Shown piece by piece: positions 37,083-45,757 of a stretch of 64,000 nt of DNA. How positions within the stretch are numbered: the stretch's first letter is position 1; every line of letters starts with the position of its first letter. A program made the translations under genes and the position numbers. The DNA is from DSXH01 sp964532065 (GTDB lineage Bacteria > Bacteroidota > Ignavibacteria > Ignavibacteriales > Melioribacteraceae). The notes under the pieces are model-generated. The model had not been told where the DNA came from. It worked only from the letters and a program-made list of their open reading frames with translations, and searched no databases. The stretch spans positions 1 through 64,000 of the forward strand of contig CAZHHG010000007.1 of the NCBI GenBank assembly GCA_964532065.1, read 5' to 3'.

Positions 37083-37856
37083 ATGAAAACAAAACTTCAG
37101 ATAGCAAAGAACTGGCTTCCCCGTTACACAGGAACAAAGATTGATGAATTCGGAGATTACCTGCTGCTAACAAATTTTCACAACTATGTAACGAAATTTG
37201 CCGACAGGTTTAAGTGTGATGTAAAGGGAGAAGGCCGGCCAATGCAGACGGCAACAAACAGTAAAGGTCTTTCAATTATAAATTTCGGAATCGGGTCGGC
37301 CAACGCAGCAACTATAATGGATCTTCTGGTAGCCCGTTCTCCTAAAGGAGTTTTGTTTCTAGGCAAATGCGGAGGGCTTAAACATTCAACAGAGATAGGA
37401 CATTTCATTCTTCCAACAGCAGCAATAAGGGGAGATGGAACTAGCGACGATTACTTTCCTCCCGAAGTGCCGGCTCTTCCATCATTCAAACTGCATAAAT
37501 TCGTATCGGATAAAATTCTTAAGAGAAAACTCGAATACAGAACAGGCGTAATCTATACAACCAACAGACGCGTCTGGGAATGGGATAACGAATTTAAAAA
37601 GTATCTAAAAAAACTCGGTGCTATAGGAATCGATATGGAAACCGCTACTCTCTTTGTAGTTGGATACGCAAATCAGATTTCAAGGGGTGCACTTTTACTT
37701 GTTTCGGACCTTCCAATGATTCCTGAAGGTGTGAAAACGGAAGAATCGGATCGAATGGTTACTCAGAAATTTTTAGACCTTCACCTCGAAATAGGAATTG
37801 AAGCGATGACAGACGTAGGTGTTAAAGGAGAACAGATAAAACATTTTATTTATTAG
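37083..37856 (+). CDS. AMP nucleosidase (short Bacteroidota-type)
   Basis: 257 residues, nucleoside phosphorylase fold. IINFGIGSANAATIMDLL and GVLFLGKCGGLKHSTEIGHF cover the phosphate/ribose region, and AIGIDMETATLFVVGYANQI supplies the nucleoside-binding Glu. LLVSDLPMIPEGVKTEESD carries the purine-site Asp. It would split AMP into adenine and ribose 5-phosphate. It is shorter than E. coli Amn, which has an extra regulatory domain. It could serve purine salvage with the LOG and S1/P1 genes 4 kb away. Operon with the PAP2 gene by spacing only. Confidence 0.85.
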   Translation: MKTKLQIAKNWLPRYTGTKIDEFGDYLLLTNFHNYVTKFADRFKCDVKGEGRPMQTATNSKGLSIINFGIGSANAATIMDLLVARSPKGVLFLGKCGGLKHSTEIGHFILPTAAIRGDGTSDDYFPPEVPALPSFKLHKFVSDKILKRKLEYRTGVIYTTNRRVWEWDNEFKKYLKKLGAIGIDMETATLFVVGYANQISRGALLLVSDLPMIPEGVKTEESDRMVTQKFLDLHLEIGIEAMTDVGVKGEQIKHFIY

Positions 37857-37927
37857 TAGATCCCTGGAAACCTGCTTTAAGCGACTTTAAATAGTCCAGA
37901 TTAAGTATGAGATGTAATTAATAGATT

Positions 37928-38839
37928 CTATTCTTTTACCAGTCCGGTTCTTTTCAAAGAAGTTCCTTTTTTAACCAAAGCCACGCCGCCAAGAATTATT
38001 GCCGCACCGACGAAGATCTCCGTTGTAATCTTTTCATCCAGTACAAGCCAGCCGAGGAAAAGCGCAATAATAGGATTTACATATGCATAGGTTGAAACCA
38101 ATGAAACCGGAAGATGAGCTACAGCATATATATAAGAAGCATAACCGATAATCGAACCGAAGATAATCAGATAAATAAATGCGATCAGACTTTCGCTTGT
38201 AAAATGGAATTGAGATGTTTCCCCTATCGTAATACCGGATAAAGTCATAATTGCACCGGCAATAATCATCTGAACCGAAGCACCCATCAAAGGATGAACG
38301 CTTACTTTTTTATATTTTGAATAGAGTGTACCTGCCGACCATCCTACTACTGCAATCATCAGGCCGATAATGCCCGCCAAGAATTCGGGCTCCACAAGAC
38401 TGTCAACATCTCCTCCAAAAATTAGCACGATACCGGCTAATCCCAACAATAATCCGATAAGAGTAAGTCCGTTCAATCTGGTTCCCTTCGGCATAAAAGC
38501 TTCCATTCCAACAATCCAGAAAGGGACGGTTGTAATAAGCAGGGATGTCAATCCGCTTGGTACGGATTGTTCAGCAAATACAACGAATCCGTTTCCAATA
38601 CCGAGGAGGGCGAGTCCAACAATTCCCATCGGTATAAGATCCTCCTTTTTAGGAAGCGTCATACCTTTTAAACGGAGGATGGTAAATAAAATCGGCCCGG
38701 CAATAAGCCACCTGAATCCGGCAAATAGTATAGGGGGCATATCTTCAACTCCAATCCGAATTGCCAGATAGGTTGTTCCCCAGATAATACAGATTGAAAT
38801 CCATGCAAGATATGCTTTAAAATTTTCATTCTTCTTCAT
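37928..38839 (-). CDS. EamA/DMT family transporter
   Basis: 303 residues, ten membrane helices in two EamA repeats (about 8-142 and 155-292). Start: YLAWISICIIWGTTYLAIRI, the typical first helix. Second repeat: SLVSTYAYVNPIIALFLGWL, typical for RhaT/YdcZ-like exporters of amino acids or other metabolites. The substrate is unpredictable. Monocistronic on the minus strand between two plus-strand genes. Confidence 0.9.
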   Translation of the reverse strand: MKKNENFKAYLAWISICIIWGTTYLAIRIGVEDMPPILFAGFRWLIAGPILFTILRLKGMTLPKKEDLIPMGIVGLALLGIGNGFVVFAEQSVPSGLTSLLITTVPFWIVGMEAFMPKGTRLNGLTLIGLLLGLAGIVLIFGGDVDSLVEPEFLAGIIGLMIAVVGWSAGTLYSKYKKVSVHPLMGASVQMIIAGAIMTLSGITIGETSQFHFTSESLIAFIYLIIFGSIIGYASYIYAVAHLPVSLVSTYAYVNPIIALFLGWLVLDEKITTEIFVGAAIILGGVALVKKGTSLKRTGLVKE

Positions 38840-38953
38840 TTATATAGCCTGTTAAAAAAGCGAAGCCAAAAGTAATAACTTTTTCTGCTTCATTCATTAT
38901 TTATTTTCAGCAAATCTGATTCGTCACAAATTCAAATCAAAATTTTATTAACT

Positions 38954-40207
38954 TTGTATCAGGTATTTACAAAACGGAGGGACTGCTTTATCAAGACTCT
39001 TCAAAAAATAGTAGAACAATTCAACTGGTTAGACAACGAAATAAAATTCCTCGCGGTAATTCTTCTTGCAGTCTTATCCTATTATATCACCAAACAATTT
39101 GTTATAAAGATAATCAGAAAACTTGTTAAATCTACCAATACCAATCTGGACGATATCTTATTCAGTTCAAGGGTATTGAACAGAGTCTCTTATTTTGTTC
39201 CGCTCTTTATAATTCACTCATTCACATATCTTCTCCCCGGCCAAATAAATCTTCTTAAACTTCTTGTCAGTTCGTTCGGAATATTGATATTCATTTCAGT
39301 GTTAACTGCATTACTTAATTCATTAAGCGATTATTTCGAGAAGACTGAAAAATATAAGGAACGTCCGATCAAAGGGTATTTTCAAGTAGTTATAATTATC
39401 CTTTACATTTTCGGCACTATACTTATTATAGGCAATCTGGTTGGTGAATCGCCCTGGGCAATTCTTACGGGTCTCGGCGCATTAACGGCAGTCCTTCTGC
39501 TAGTATTCAGAGATACGATTTTATCATTTGTAGCAAGTATCCAGATCTCATCCTACGACCTTGTAAAAGTAGGCGATTGGGTTGAAGTCCCAAAATATAA
39601 TGCCGACGGTGATGTGATTGATATTTCACTCAACGTAATTAAAATTCAGAACTGGGATAAGACAATAACGGTAATTCCGACATACAAACTAATAGAAGAT
39701 TCTTTCAAGAACTGGAGAGGGATGACTTTATCTGGCGGACGAAGAATTAAGCGTGCTATATACATCGATCAGTCAAGTGTTAAATTCTGTTCGGAGGAAA
39801 TGCTTTCCAGATTTTTGAAATATACTCTGATCAAGGATTATCTTGATACTAAGCAGAAAGAAATAAGCGAGTTCAACAGAGAAAAGAATTTTGATGAATC
39901 CGTATTAGTAAACGGAAGAAGATTAACCAATCTCGGAACTTTCCGTGCATATCTTATTGAGTATTTAAAACAGAGAGATGACATAAGAAAGGATCTTACT
40001 TTTATGGTCCGGCAGCTTGCGCCCGGTTCAGATGGAATTCCGATTGAGATCTACATTTTTACTTCTACAACTGACTGGACACGATATGAAAATATCCAGG
40101 CCGATATATTTGATCACATACTGGCAGTAGTACCTCAATTTGATCTGAGCATATTTCAGAATCCAACAGGAAGCGATTTTAAAGAAGCCCTTTTAAGAAA
40201 CAATTAA
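38954..40207 (+). CDS. MscS-family mechanosensitive channel
   Basis: Up to 417 residues. Four membrane segments precede the MscS pore helix (GLGALTAVLLLVFRDTILSFVA, about 175-197) and the beta domain (SSYDLVKVGDWVEVPKYNAD; IQNWDKTITVIPTYKLIEDS). The long C-terminal domain resembles E. coli YbdG. It releases solutes on hypo-osmotic shock from the inner membrane. The start is uncertain: TTG 38954 lacks a ribosome site, while GGAGGG at 38976-38981 stands 8 bases before an in-frame ATC at 38990. No in-frame ATG, GTG or TTG lies between. Confidence 0.85.
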   Translation: MYQVFTKRRDCFIKTLQKIVEQFNWLDNEIKFLAVILLAVLSYYITKQFVIKIIRKLVKSTNTNLDDILFSSRVLNRVSYFVPLFIIHSFTYLLPGQINLLKLLVSSFGILIFISVLTALLNSLSDYFEKTEKYKERPIKGYFQVVIIILYIFGTILIIGNLVGESPWAILTGLGALTAVLLLVFRDTILSFVASIQISSYDLVKVGDWVEVPKYNADGDVIDISLNVIKIQNWDKTITVIPTYKLIEDSFKNWRGMTLSGGRRIKRAIYIDQSSVKFCSEEMLSRFLKYTLIKDYLDTKQKEISEFNREKNFDESVLVNGRRLTNLGTFRAYLIEYLKQRDDIRKDLTFMVRQLAPGSDGIPIEIYIFTSTTDWTRYENIQADIFDHILAVVPQFDLSIFQNPTGSDFKEALLRNN

Positions 40208-40248
40208 TGTATTAAGAATAAACGGGTTCCATCCCGGGGAAAATATTG

Positions 40249-41409
40249 ATGAAGACTACCGCTGCAAATGCCATTGCACATGCGCTTATAGATTTAGGCG
40301 TTGAAATAGTTACTCACGTCCCCGGATACGGAGGGACAGAGACATTCCAGGCATATAATGAACTGAGCATGAAGCTTAACAAATACTCTTTTCATGAAGA
40401 AGTTGCTTTTACAATTGCTCATGGCGCAGGTATTTGCGGTAAAAGATCCGCTTCGATGATGAAATCGCACGGACTGCTGAAAGCCGCAAACAGTTTAATG
40501 GACTCGCTCTATGCCGAGACAACAGCCGGATTTGTTACAATGATTTTTGAGGATAAGAGCGGGAGACATTCTGATAATATTCTTGAAATTGTTCCGGTGC
40601 TCCAGGGATTGCCGATGAAGTTTATTCAGTCGAAGACAGCTGATATTTACGATGATGTTATAAGAGCATTTCACCAATCGGAAATAGATAAAAGGCCTGT
40701 TGCGCTCTTAATCGATGCGCTTGAAGTAAAAAATGAAGTTACATTTGAAAAGAAAAGCGATATTTCCAAAAAATTTATTTACCGGAGAGACGTTTATCAG
40801 CATGTAATTCACCCGATGCTTTCGGATTATCAGTACAAAATTTTTCTTGCAAAAAAATTAGGTGGCGATCTGACTTCAATTCAGAGGCCTGATCTCCCGA
40901 TTGTTCCCGTTGATTTCCCGGAACGGGCAAAGAACACAGCAGTAAAATACGCACCTTTATTCGACGTATTTAAGAACTATAGAGGAGAAATTGTTACTGG
41001 AGACACAAGCGGTTCCAGTTCGTTTGCGTTTCCTCCATACGACTGTATCGATATTGTTACATATATGGGCGGAAGCATACCGCTTGCAATCGGAGCTTAT
41101 ATGGCAGGTTTTAAAAATGTATGGGCGTTAACAGGCGATTTCGGATTTATTGCTGCCGGTTCGCTCGGACTGATTGAGTTATTGAACAGGGAAATTCCGA
41201 TAAAGATACTTCTCTTTTACAATAAGCAGGCGGCCGCAACAGGCGGTCAGTTAATCAACAGAAAAATTCTACGGCATCTGCTTGCCGGTTTCGAAAAAAA
41301 TATGATGCACATTGCAAATCCGCTCGATCCTTTCGAAGTTGAATCGGTGCTGAGGGAAGCGGGCAGCTCAAATGAATTCAAATTAATAATTGCGGATTAC
41401 ACGGAATAA
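40249..41409 (+). CDS. Thiamine-diphosphate-dependent decarboxylase-like enzyme
   Basis: 386 residues from ATG 40249 (GGGGA 8 bases upstream; TTG 40246 also possible). N-terminal pyrimidine-binding domain with GVEIVTHVPGYGGTE and the activating Glu in FHEEVAFTIAHGAG. C-terminal cofactor domain with GDFGFIAAGSLGLIELLNR then FYNKQAAATGGQ, a ThDP motif GDGX~25N in variant form. It resembles phosphonopyruvate/sulfopyruvate decarboxylases and the alpha subunit of indolepyruvate oxidoreductases, without the ferredoxin part. The linker domain between is reduced. The substrate is unknown, probably a 2-oxo acid. A cupin gene overlaps its stop. Confidence 0.75.
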   Translation: MKTTAANAIAHALIDLGVEIVTHVPGYGGTETFQAYNELSMKLNKYSFHEEVAFTIAHGAGICGKRSASMMKSHGLLKAANSLMDSLYAETTAGFVTMIFEDKSGRHSDNILEIVPVLQGLPMKFIQSKTADIYDDVIRAFHQSEIDKRPVALLIDALEVKNEVTFEKKSDISKKFIYRRDVYQHVIHPMLSDYQYKIFLAKKLGGDLTSIQRPDLPIVPVDFPERAKNTAVKYAPLFDVFKNYRGEIVTGDTSGSSSFAFPPYDCIDIVTYMGGSIPLAIGAYMAGFKNVWALTGDFGFIAAGSLGLIELLNREIPIKILLFYNKQAAATGGQLINRKILRHLLAGFEKNMMHIANPLDPFEVESVLREAGSSNEFKLIIADYTE

Positions 41410-41738
41410 TGGAGAAGGAGATTTTTGTAAGAAATATTTATGAAGGAACTCCAGATACAATTGATCAGGAATTTCTCGAAGTATTGATGGAGAATAAGTC
41501 GTTCAGGATTGAAAGAATTATATCGCAAGGACATTCTTCACCGGATAATTACTGGTATGATCAATCTTCAAATGAATTCGTACTTTTACTGTCAGGTAGT
41601 GCGGAAATAAAATTCGAAAATGATAAAATAAAATATCTTAAGCCCGGAGATTATCTCGTGATACCCGCCCGTAAAAAGCATCGCGTTGAAAAAACCGATC
41701 CGGGTCAGGATACTGTATGGCTTACAATCCACTATTGA
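41409..41738 (+). CDS. Cupin domain protein
   Basis: 109 residues, single cupin. Motif 1 is ISQGHSSPDNYWYDQSSNEF and motif 2 is YLKPGDYLVIPARKKHRVEK. Metal His/Glu positions are mostly kept. The ATG overlaps the upstream TAA by one base (TAATG), so translation is coupled to the ThDP enzyme, suggesting joint action on one substrate. Single cupins are isomerases, dioxygenases or binding proteins; which applies here is open. Confidence 0.8.
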   Translation: MEKEIFVRNIYEGTPDTIDQEFLEVLMENKSFRIERIISQGHSSPDNYWYDQSSNEFVLLLSGSAEIKFENDKIKYLKPGDYLVIPARKKHRVEKTDPGQDTVWLTIHY

Positions 41739-41763
41739 ATCATGGATATTATAATTTATTGCA

Positions 41764-41949
41764 ATGAATCTTAAACGAGCAAACGACCGGTATCTCGGCG
41801 GAGTATGCGGGGGGATTGCAGAATACCTGGGAATTAATCCATGGATTATTAGAATTGTATGGGCTCTTTTAACACTAATTACTTTTATGATTCCTGGTCT
41901 AGTTGTTTATCTTATTCTCTGGAATACAATGCAGTCTCCCGATGAATAA
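41764..41949 (+). CDS. PspC domain protein
   Basis: 61 residues, complete PspC domain. The N-terminal family signature is RYLGGVCGGIAEYLGINPWI, then one membrane helix (ALLTLITFMIPGLVVYLILW). Stand-alone PspC proteins are inner-membrane stress proteins; in E. coli PspC relays envelope stress to PspA. No other psp gene is present. ATG 41764 is 25 bases after the cupin stop. Confidence 0.85.
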   Translation: MNLKRANDRYLGGVCGGIAEYLGINPWIIRIVWALLTLITFMIPGLVVYLILWNTMQSPDE

Positions 41950-42039
41950 TTACCAGACCTATTTTGCTGTTTCATCTTATTCTTTTTTTATTTTACTTAC
42001 TCCAGGGTACTTTTAAAATCAATAATTCATAATAATTGA

Positions 42040-42591
42040 ATGAAGTTATATAAGCTGTCGTTTCTGTTAATATTTTTTTTCTTGTGCCTTAATACAGGTG
42101 CACAGATTAAAAAAGTGAGCGGGGGTTTTACTGCAGGGCTTGGTGAAATTCAAGGGAATTCACCTTCGGTAGCAAGCCTGGGCATTTCGGTCTACCTCGA
42201 TCTGGTCCCCTGGTTTTCAGACGAAATAACATTCAGGACCGGTTTCACGTATGCTCAGAAGATCGAATATTTCCTGCCGGAAAATCGTCAGCAGCGGTAT
42301 TATCCGTTTATAAAATCATATTATTTGAGGGGCATGCTGAGAGTAAATCTGAATCAGAAGATTTATTTGGAGCAGGGAGCGGGATTAATCTATTTGAATG
42401 ACCGGACATTCGGAGACATTAACGAGTGGGAGGCGGGTGCATCATTCAATGTGCTTGCGGGAATTGATTTTTCAAATTATGATTCCGATGGAATAAAATT
42501 AGGTTTAGGATTGGAATATGGAATAACCTTCATCAAAACAAATGCAAGTTATTACTTAATCTATCTGCAATTTCAAAAAGCCATTCTATAA
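42040..42591 (+). CDS. Outer-membrane beta-barrel protein
   Basis: 183 residues. A signal peptide ends at TGAQ, then a glycine-rich series of amphipathic strands (GGFTAGLGEIQG, DEITFRTGFTYAQKIEYF, YYLRGMLRVNLNQKIYLEQG, IKLGLGLEYGITFI) fits an eight-strand barrel. It has no recognised ligand site. It ends 10 bases from the convergent aromatic-biosynthesis gene, with no clear terminator between. Confidence 0.65.
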   Translation: MKLYKLSFLLIFFFLCLNTGAQIKKVSGGFTAGLGEIQGNSPSVASLGISVYLDLVPWFSDEITFRTGFTYAQKIEYFLPENRQQRYYPFIKSYYLRGMLRVNLNQKIYLEQGAGLIYLNDRTFGDINEWEAGASFNVLAGIDFSNYDSDGIKLGLGLEYGITFIKTNASYYLIYLQFQKAIL

Positions 42592-42601
42592 TTTATAAAG
42601 A

Positions 42602-44650
42602 TTACAAATCCGCAAGCTCTTTCATCAATTCTTCAAACTGATTAAAATAGAGGGATTGATCGCCATCGCTCAATGCCATTTCGGGATCCGGATGGATTTC
42701 AATCATAATTCCGTGTGCCCCAACAATTTTTGCCGCTTTAGCTAAAGGTGCAACCTTATCTCTTTGACCTACAGCGTGTGAGGGATCGACAATTATCGGC
42801 AGATGAGTCAGTTCTTTCAGCACGGGTATCGCACTAATATCGAGAGTATTCCGTGTGGCTGTTTCGAAAGTTCGAATTCCGCGTTCACATAGGATCACCT
42901 GCCTGTTTCCCTGCGAAAGGATATATTCGGCGGCATTCAGCAATTCGTCGATTGATGCCATAATTCCCCTTTTTAACAATACAGGTCTCTGGGTTTTTCC
43001 AACTTCTTTCAGAAGGGCAAAATTTTGCATGTTTCTGGCACCTATCTGAATAATATCGGCAGTTTTTGCTACCATCGAAACATATGGAGTATCCAACACC
43101 TCTGTTATCACAGGCAAATCATAATATTTGCCAGCAGATGTTAAATCTTCCAGCGCGTCCATTCCGAGCCCTTGAAAACTGTAAGGTGATGTTCGAGGTT
43201 TAAAACATCCGCCGCGCAGAATGTGAGCACCGTTTTCTCTTGCTTCCTGCGCACATTCCATAATCATCTCTTTCGATTCAACGGAACAGGGACCTGCAAT
43301 AACTACAAAATTATTTCCGCCTATCAGGATATCCTTAACTTTGATAATTGTGTCTTCCTGTTTGTATTCCCTGCTTGCAAGTTTATAACTTCTCGTTTTT
43401 TTACTATTTACAATTGAGGGTTCTTTAATTTCTCGAATTTCATTTTTTTCCTTAAGGATTTCCGTCCTGTCCAGTTTCTGCTGATCGATCTTTGTCCTTA
43501 CTAAATCCTGAGAGGGATAGCTGCCGAGAATTTTAAGAAATCTAGTATGCTGCCCCAGCTCATCAATTACTTTCTGTATCAAATCATCCTGAATATTACC
43601 CTCAAAATCGAGATAGAACATCTCTTCCCATGCATTTCCAATTATCGGTCTCGATTCAAGTTTGGTCAGATTAACATTGTACTTCCTGAAGACATTAAGA
43701 GCTTCGGCAAGAGATCCGGGTAAATGAGAAGTGGCCATTATAAGAGAAGTTTTACAAGGTATTCTTTTATCAACTATTTCAGCTTTTGAGGAAACAACCA
43801 GGAAGCGTGTATAATTTTCTTTCTGATTAGCAATATTCTTTTTCAAAATTTTCAAACCGAACAGTTTAGCAGCTTCTTCGCTTGCAATTGCGGTGTAATA
43901 TTTATTCTTCTCCTCTTTTACTTTTTGTACGGACATTGCGGTATCAAAAAAATATTCAACTGAAGCGCCTTTAATACTCTCTATAAAACGGCTGCATTGC
44001 GAAGCCGCCTGATGATGCGCATATATTTTTCTGATTTTTTGAAGATTTGAATCAACGGTTCCGACAAGACAATGTTTCACTTCAAATTTCTCTTCGCCGA
44101 TTATTGAAAGAGTAGTATTTAAAAGAAGATCATACACTTCGTTAATGCCGCCCGAAGTAGTATTTTCGATCGGAAGGACAGCAAGATCAGCATCTCCCTT
44201 TTCAACAGATTCAATTACTTCATCAAATCTTTTTTTGAATTCAAAATCCAATTTATGTTTAGTATGTCTGAAATATTTATTTGCTGCGAGATAACTGTAT
44301 GAACCCTGTATTCCCTGGATCGCAATTTTGAGGTGATCAGATTTGCTCTTTACGGTTGCCGAACCCTGAACAAATTTCTGCTGGAGGCGGACAGAATCTT
44401 CAATGATCTCATAAAAAATCCGTGATATGTAAGTTGAATCAAGTCCCCCTTTCTTCCCAAGTCTGATCAGGCGTTTCAGGAGTTCTTCTTCTCTCATTTG
44501 GTCGCGGATGGGACTTTTTGTTGATTCTTTAGCTAGAAAGACTTCCCTGCTAAGTCTTCTGCGTTCCGATAAGAGAGTTAGAAGGTCTTCATCAACCCGG
44601 TTAATCAACTTTCTCAGTTTTTCAATATCTGTCGATTCATTTTTTTTCAT
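42602..44650 (-). CDS. Fused chorismate mutase / prephenate dehydratase / DAHP synthase
   Basis: 682 residues from ATG 44650; an in-frame TTG at 44701 adds 17 unlikely residues. Order: AroQ-type chorismate mutase (about 5-90; KLRKLINRVDEDLLTLLSER), prephenate dehydratase (about 110-285; IQGIQGSYSYLAANKYF, catalytic TRF in NYTRFLVV), ACT domain (about 305-380) with the Phe-binding ESRP motif, linker, and a class Ibeta-type DAHP synthase (about 430-680; VVIAGPCSVESKEMI, RGGCFKPRTSPYSFQG, PIIVDPSHAVGQRDKVAPLA). It links entry into the shikimate pathway with the branch to phenylpyruvate, with likely Phe feedback through ACT. All active-site blocks look intact. Confidence 0.9.
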   Translation of the reverse strand: MKKNESTDIEKLRKLINRVDEDLLTLLSERRRLSREVFLAKESTKSPIRDQMREEELLKRLIRLGKKGGLDSTYISRIFYEIIEDSVRLQQKFVQGSATVKSKSDHLKIAIQGIQGSYSYLAANKYFRHTKHKLDFEFKKRFDEVIESVEKGDADLAVLPIENTTSGGINEVYDLLLNTTLSIIGEEKFEVKHCLVGTVDSNLQKIRKIYAHHQAASQCSRFIESIKGASVEYFFDTAMSVQKVKEEKNKYYTAIASEEAAKLFGLKILKKNIANQKENYTRFLVVSSKAEIVDKRIPCKTSLIMATSHLPGSLAEALNVFRKYNVNLTKLESRPIIGNAWEEMFYLDFEGNIQDDLIQKVIDELGQHTRFLKILGSYPSQDLVRTKIDQQKLDRTEILKEKNEIREIKEPSIVNSKKTRSYKLASREYKQEDTIIKVKDILIGGNNFVVIAGPCSVESKEMIMECAQEARENGAHILRGGCFKPRTSPYSFQGLGMDALEDLTSAGKYYDLPVITEVLDTPYVSMVAKTADIIQIGARNMQNFALLKEVGKTQRPVLLKRGIMASIDELLNAAEYILSQGNRQVILCERGIRTFETATRNTLDISAIPVLKELTHLPIIVDPSHAVGQRDKVAPLAKAAKIVGAHGIMIEIHPDPEMALSDGDQSLYFNQFEELMKELADL

Positions 44651-44736
44651 AGACTGCTCAGCTTTAAAATTTGGGGAATGAAGATATAAAAATATTTTCA
44701 AAAATGAGGGAAAGAGAAATTTTGGTAAGGCTTAAA

Positions 44737-44765
44737 TTGACAAACTTCTCTTAAAATTGTAAGTT
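44737..44765 (+). promoter_or_regulatory. Possible promoter for the hybA-hybB-cytochrome operon
   Basis: A perfect -35 TTGACA (44737-44742) is followed after 17 bases by a poor -10 (TAAGTT, 44760-44765). It is the best promoter-like match in the 140-base gap before hybA. A weak -10 is compatible with activator dependence. Low certainty. Confidence 0.3.
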
Positions 44766-44842
44766 AGAAATGGATAATAAACTCCAATTAATTTAATCAA
44801 ATTGTACCGTTAAGGTTCAATTAATCCATGGAGGAATAAACA

Positions 44843-45757
44843 ATGAATGAATCCCGCAGAAAATTTCTGAAAACTACTGCGTTGGTGGGAGCCGGGGTAA
44901 CAGGACTTTCTACAAAGTCCGTTAAAGCCGGACCAAAGAATATTCTTGCTGAAGACAGGATGGGTGTTCTTGTCGATACGACAGTATGTATTGGTTGCAG
45001 AAAATGTGAATGGGCTTGTAAGAATGCACACGACCTTCCCACCGCTCCGCTTGAAAGTTATGATGACAGATCAGTATTTGCAAAAATGCGAAGACCCGAT
45101 GATAAAGCACTTACAATTGTTAATGAGTATCCTCCGTTAGGGACTGAGGATTTTCCGGTAAATGTTAAAGTTCAGTGTATGCATTGCGACAAACCGGCAT
45201 GCGTTTCAGCTTGTATTGTCGGTGCATTTACAAAAGAAGAAAACGGTTCGGTAATCTGGGATACGGATAAATGTATCGGTTGCCGGTACTGTATGGTAGC
45301 ATGTCCTTTTCAGATTCCTGCGTTTGAATTTGAAAAAGCATGGCATCCAGAAATTCGCAAATGCGATTTCTGTTTCGAAAGAACTAAAGTTGGTAAACTT
45401 CCTGCCTGTGTTGAAATCTGTCCTATGGAAGTTCTGACTTACGGAACGAGAAAATCGCTGATTGAATTAGCTCATCAGAGAATCAGCCTATATCCCGAAC
45501 GATATCATAACCATATTTACGGTGAATATGAAGTTGGAGGGACTGGATGGCTATATTTGGCAAGCAGGGATTTTGCTGATCTCCAGTTCCCAAAACTTGG
45601 TACAAATCCCGCCCCCGGCGTCAGCGAAGCAATTCAACACGGAATCTTCGCATACTTTGTACCTCCAATCGCTCTATACGCTCTACTCGGAGGCGTGATG
45701 TGGATAAATAAGAAAAAAGCTGAATCGAATAAAGAGAAGGAGGGGCATCATGAGTGA
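44843..45757 (+). CDS. hybA: HybA-like ferredoxin subunit, Tat-exported, membrane-anchored
   Basis: 304 residues. A Tat signal (SRRKFLKTTALVGAGVTGLS) is followed by four [4Fe-4S] cysteine sets: CIGCRKCEWAC, CMHCDKPACVSAC, CIGCRYCMVAC and CDFCFER...CVEICP. A C-terminal membrane helix (FAYFVPPIALYALLGGVMWI) anchors it on the periplasmic side. This is the layout of E. coli HybA, which passes electrons between a periplasmic partner and HybB. No hydrogenase subunits are present; the partner is probably the cytochrome two genes on. GGAGG at 44830 precedes the ATG. Overlaps hybB by 8 bases. Confidence 0.9.
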   Translation: MNESRRKFLKTTALVGAGVTGLSTKSVKAGPKNILAEDRMGVLVDTTVCIGCRKCEWACKNAHDLPTAPLESYDDRSVFAKMRRPDDKALTIVNEYPPLGTEDFPVNVKVQCMHCDKPACVSACIVGAFTKEENGSVIWDTDKCIGCRYCMVACPFQIPAFEFEKAWHPEIRKCDFCFERTKVGKLPACVEICPMEVLTYGTRKSLIELAHQRISLYPERYHNHIYGEYEVGGTGWLYLASRDFADLQFPKLGTNPAPGVSEAIQHGIFAYFVPPIALYALLGGVMWINKKKAESNKEKEGHHE

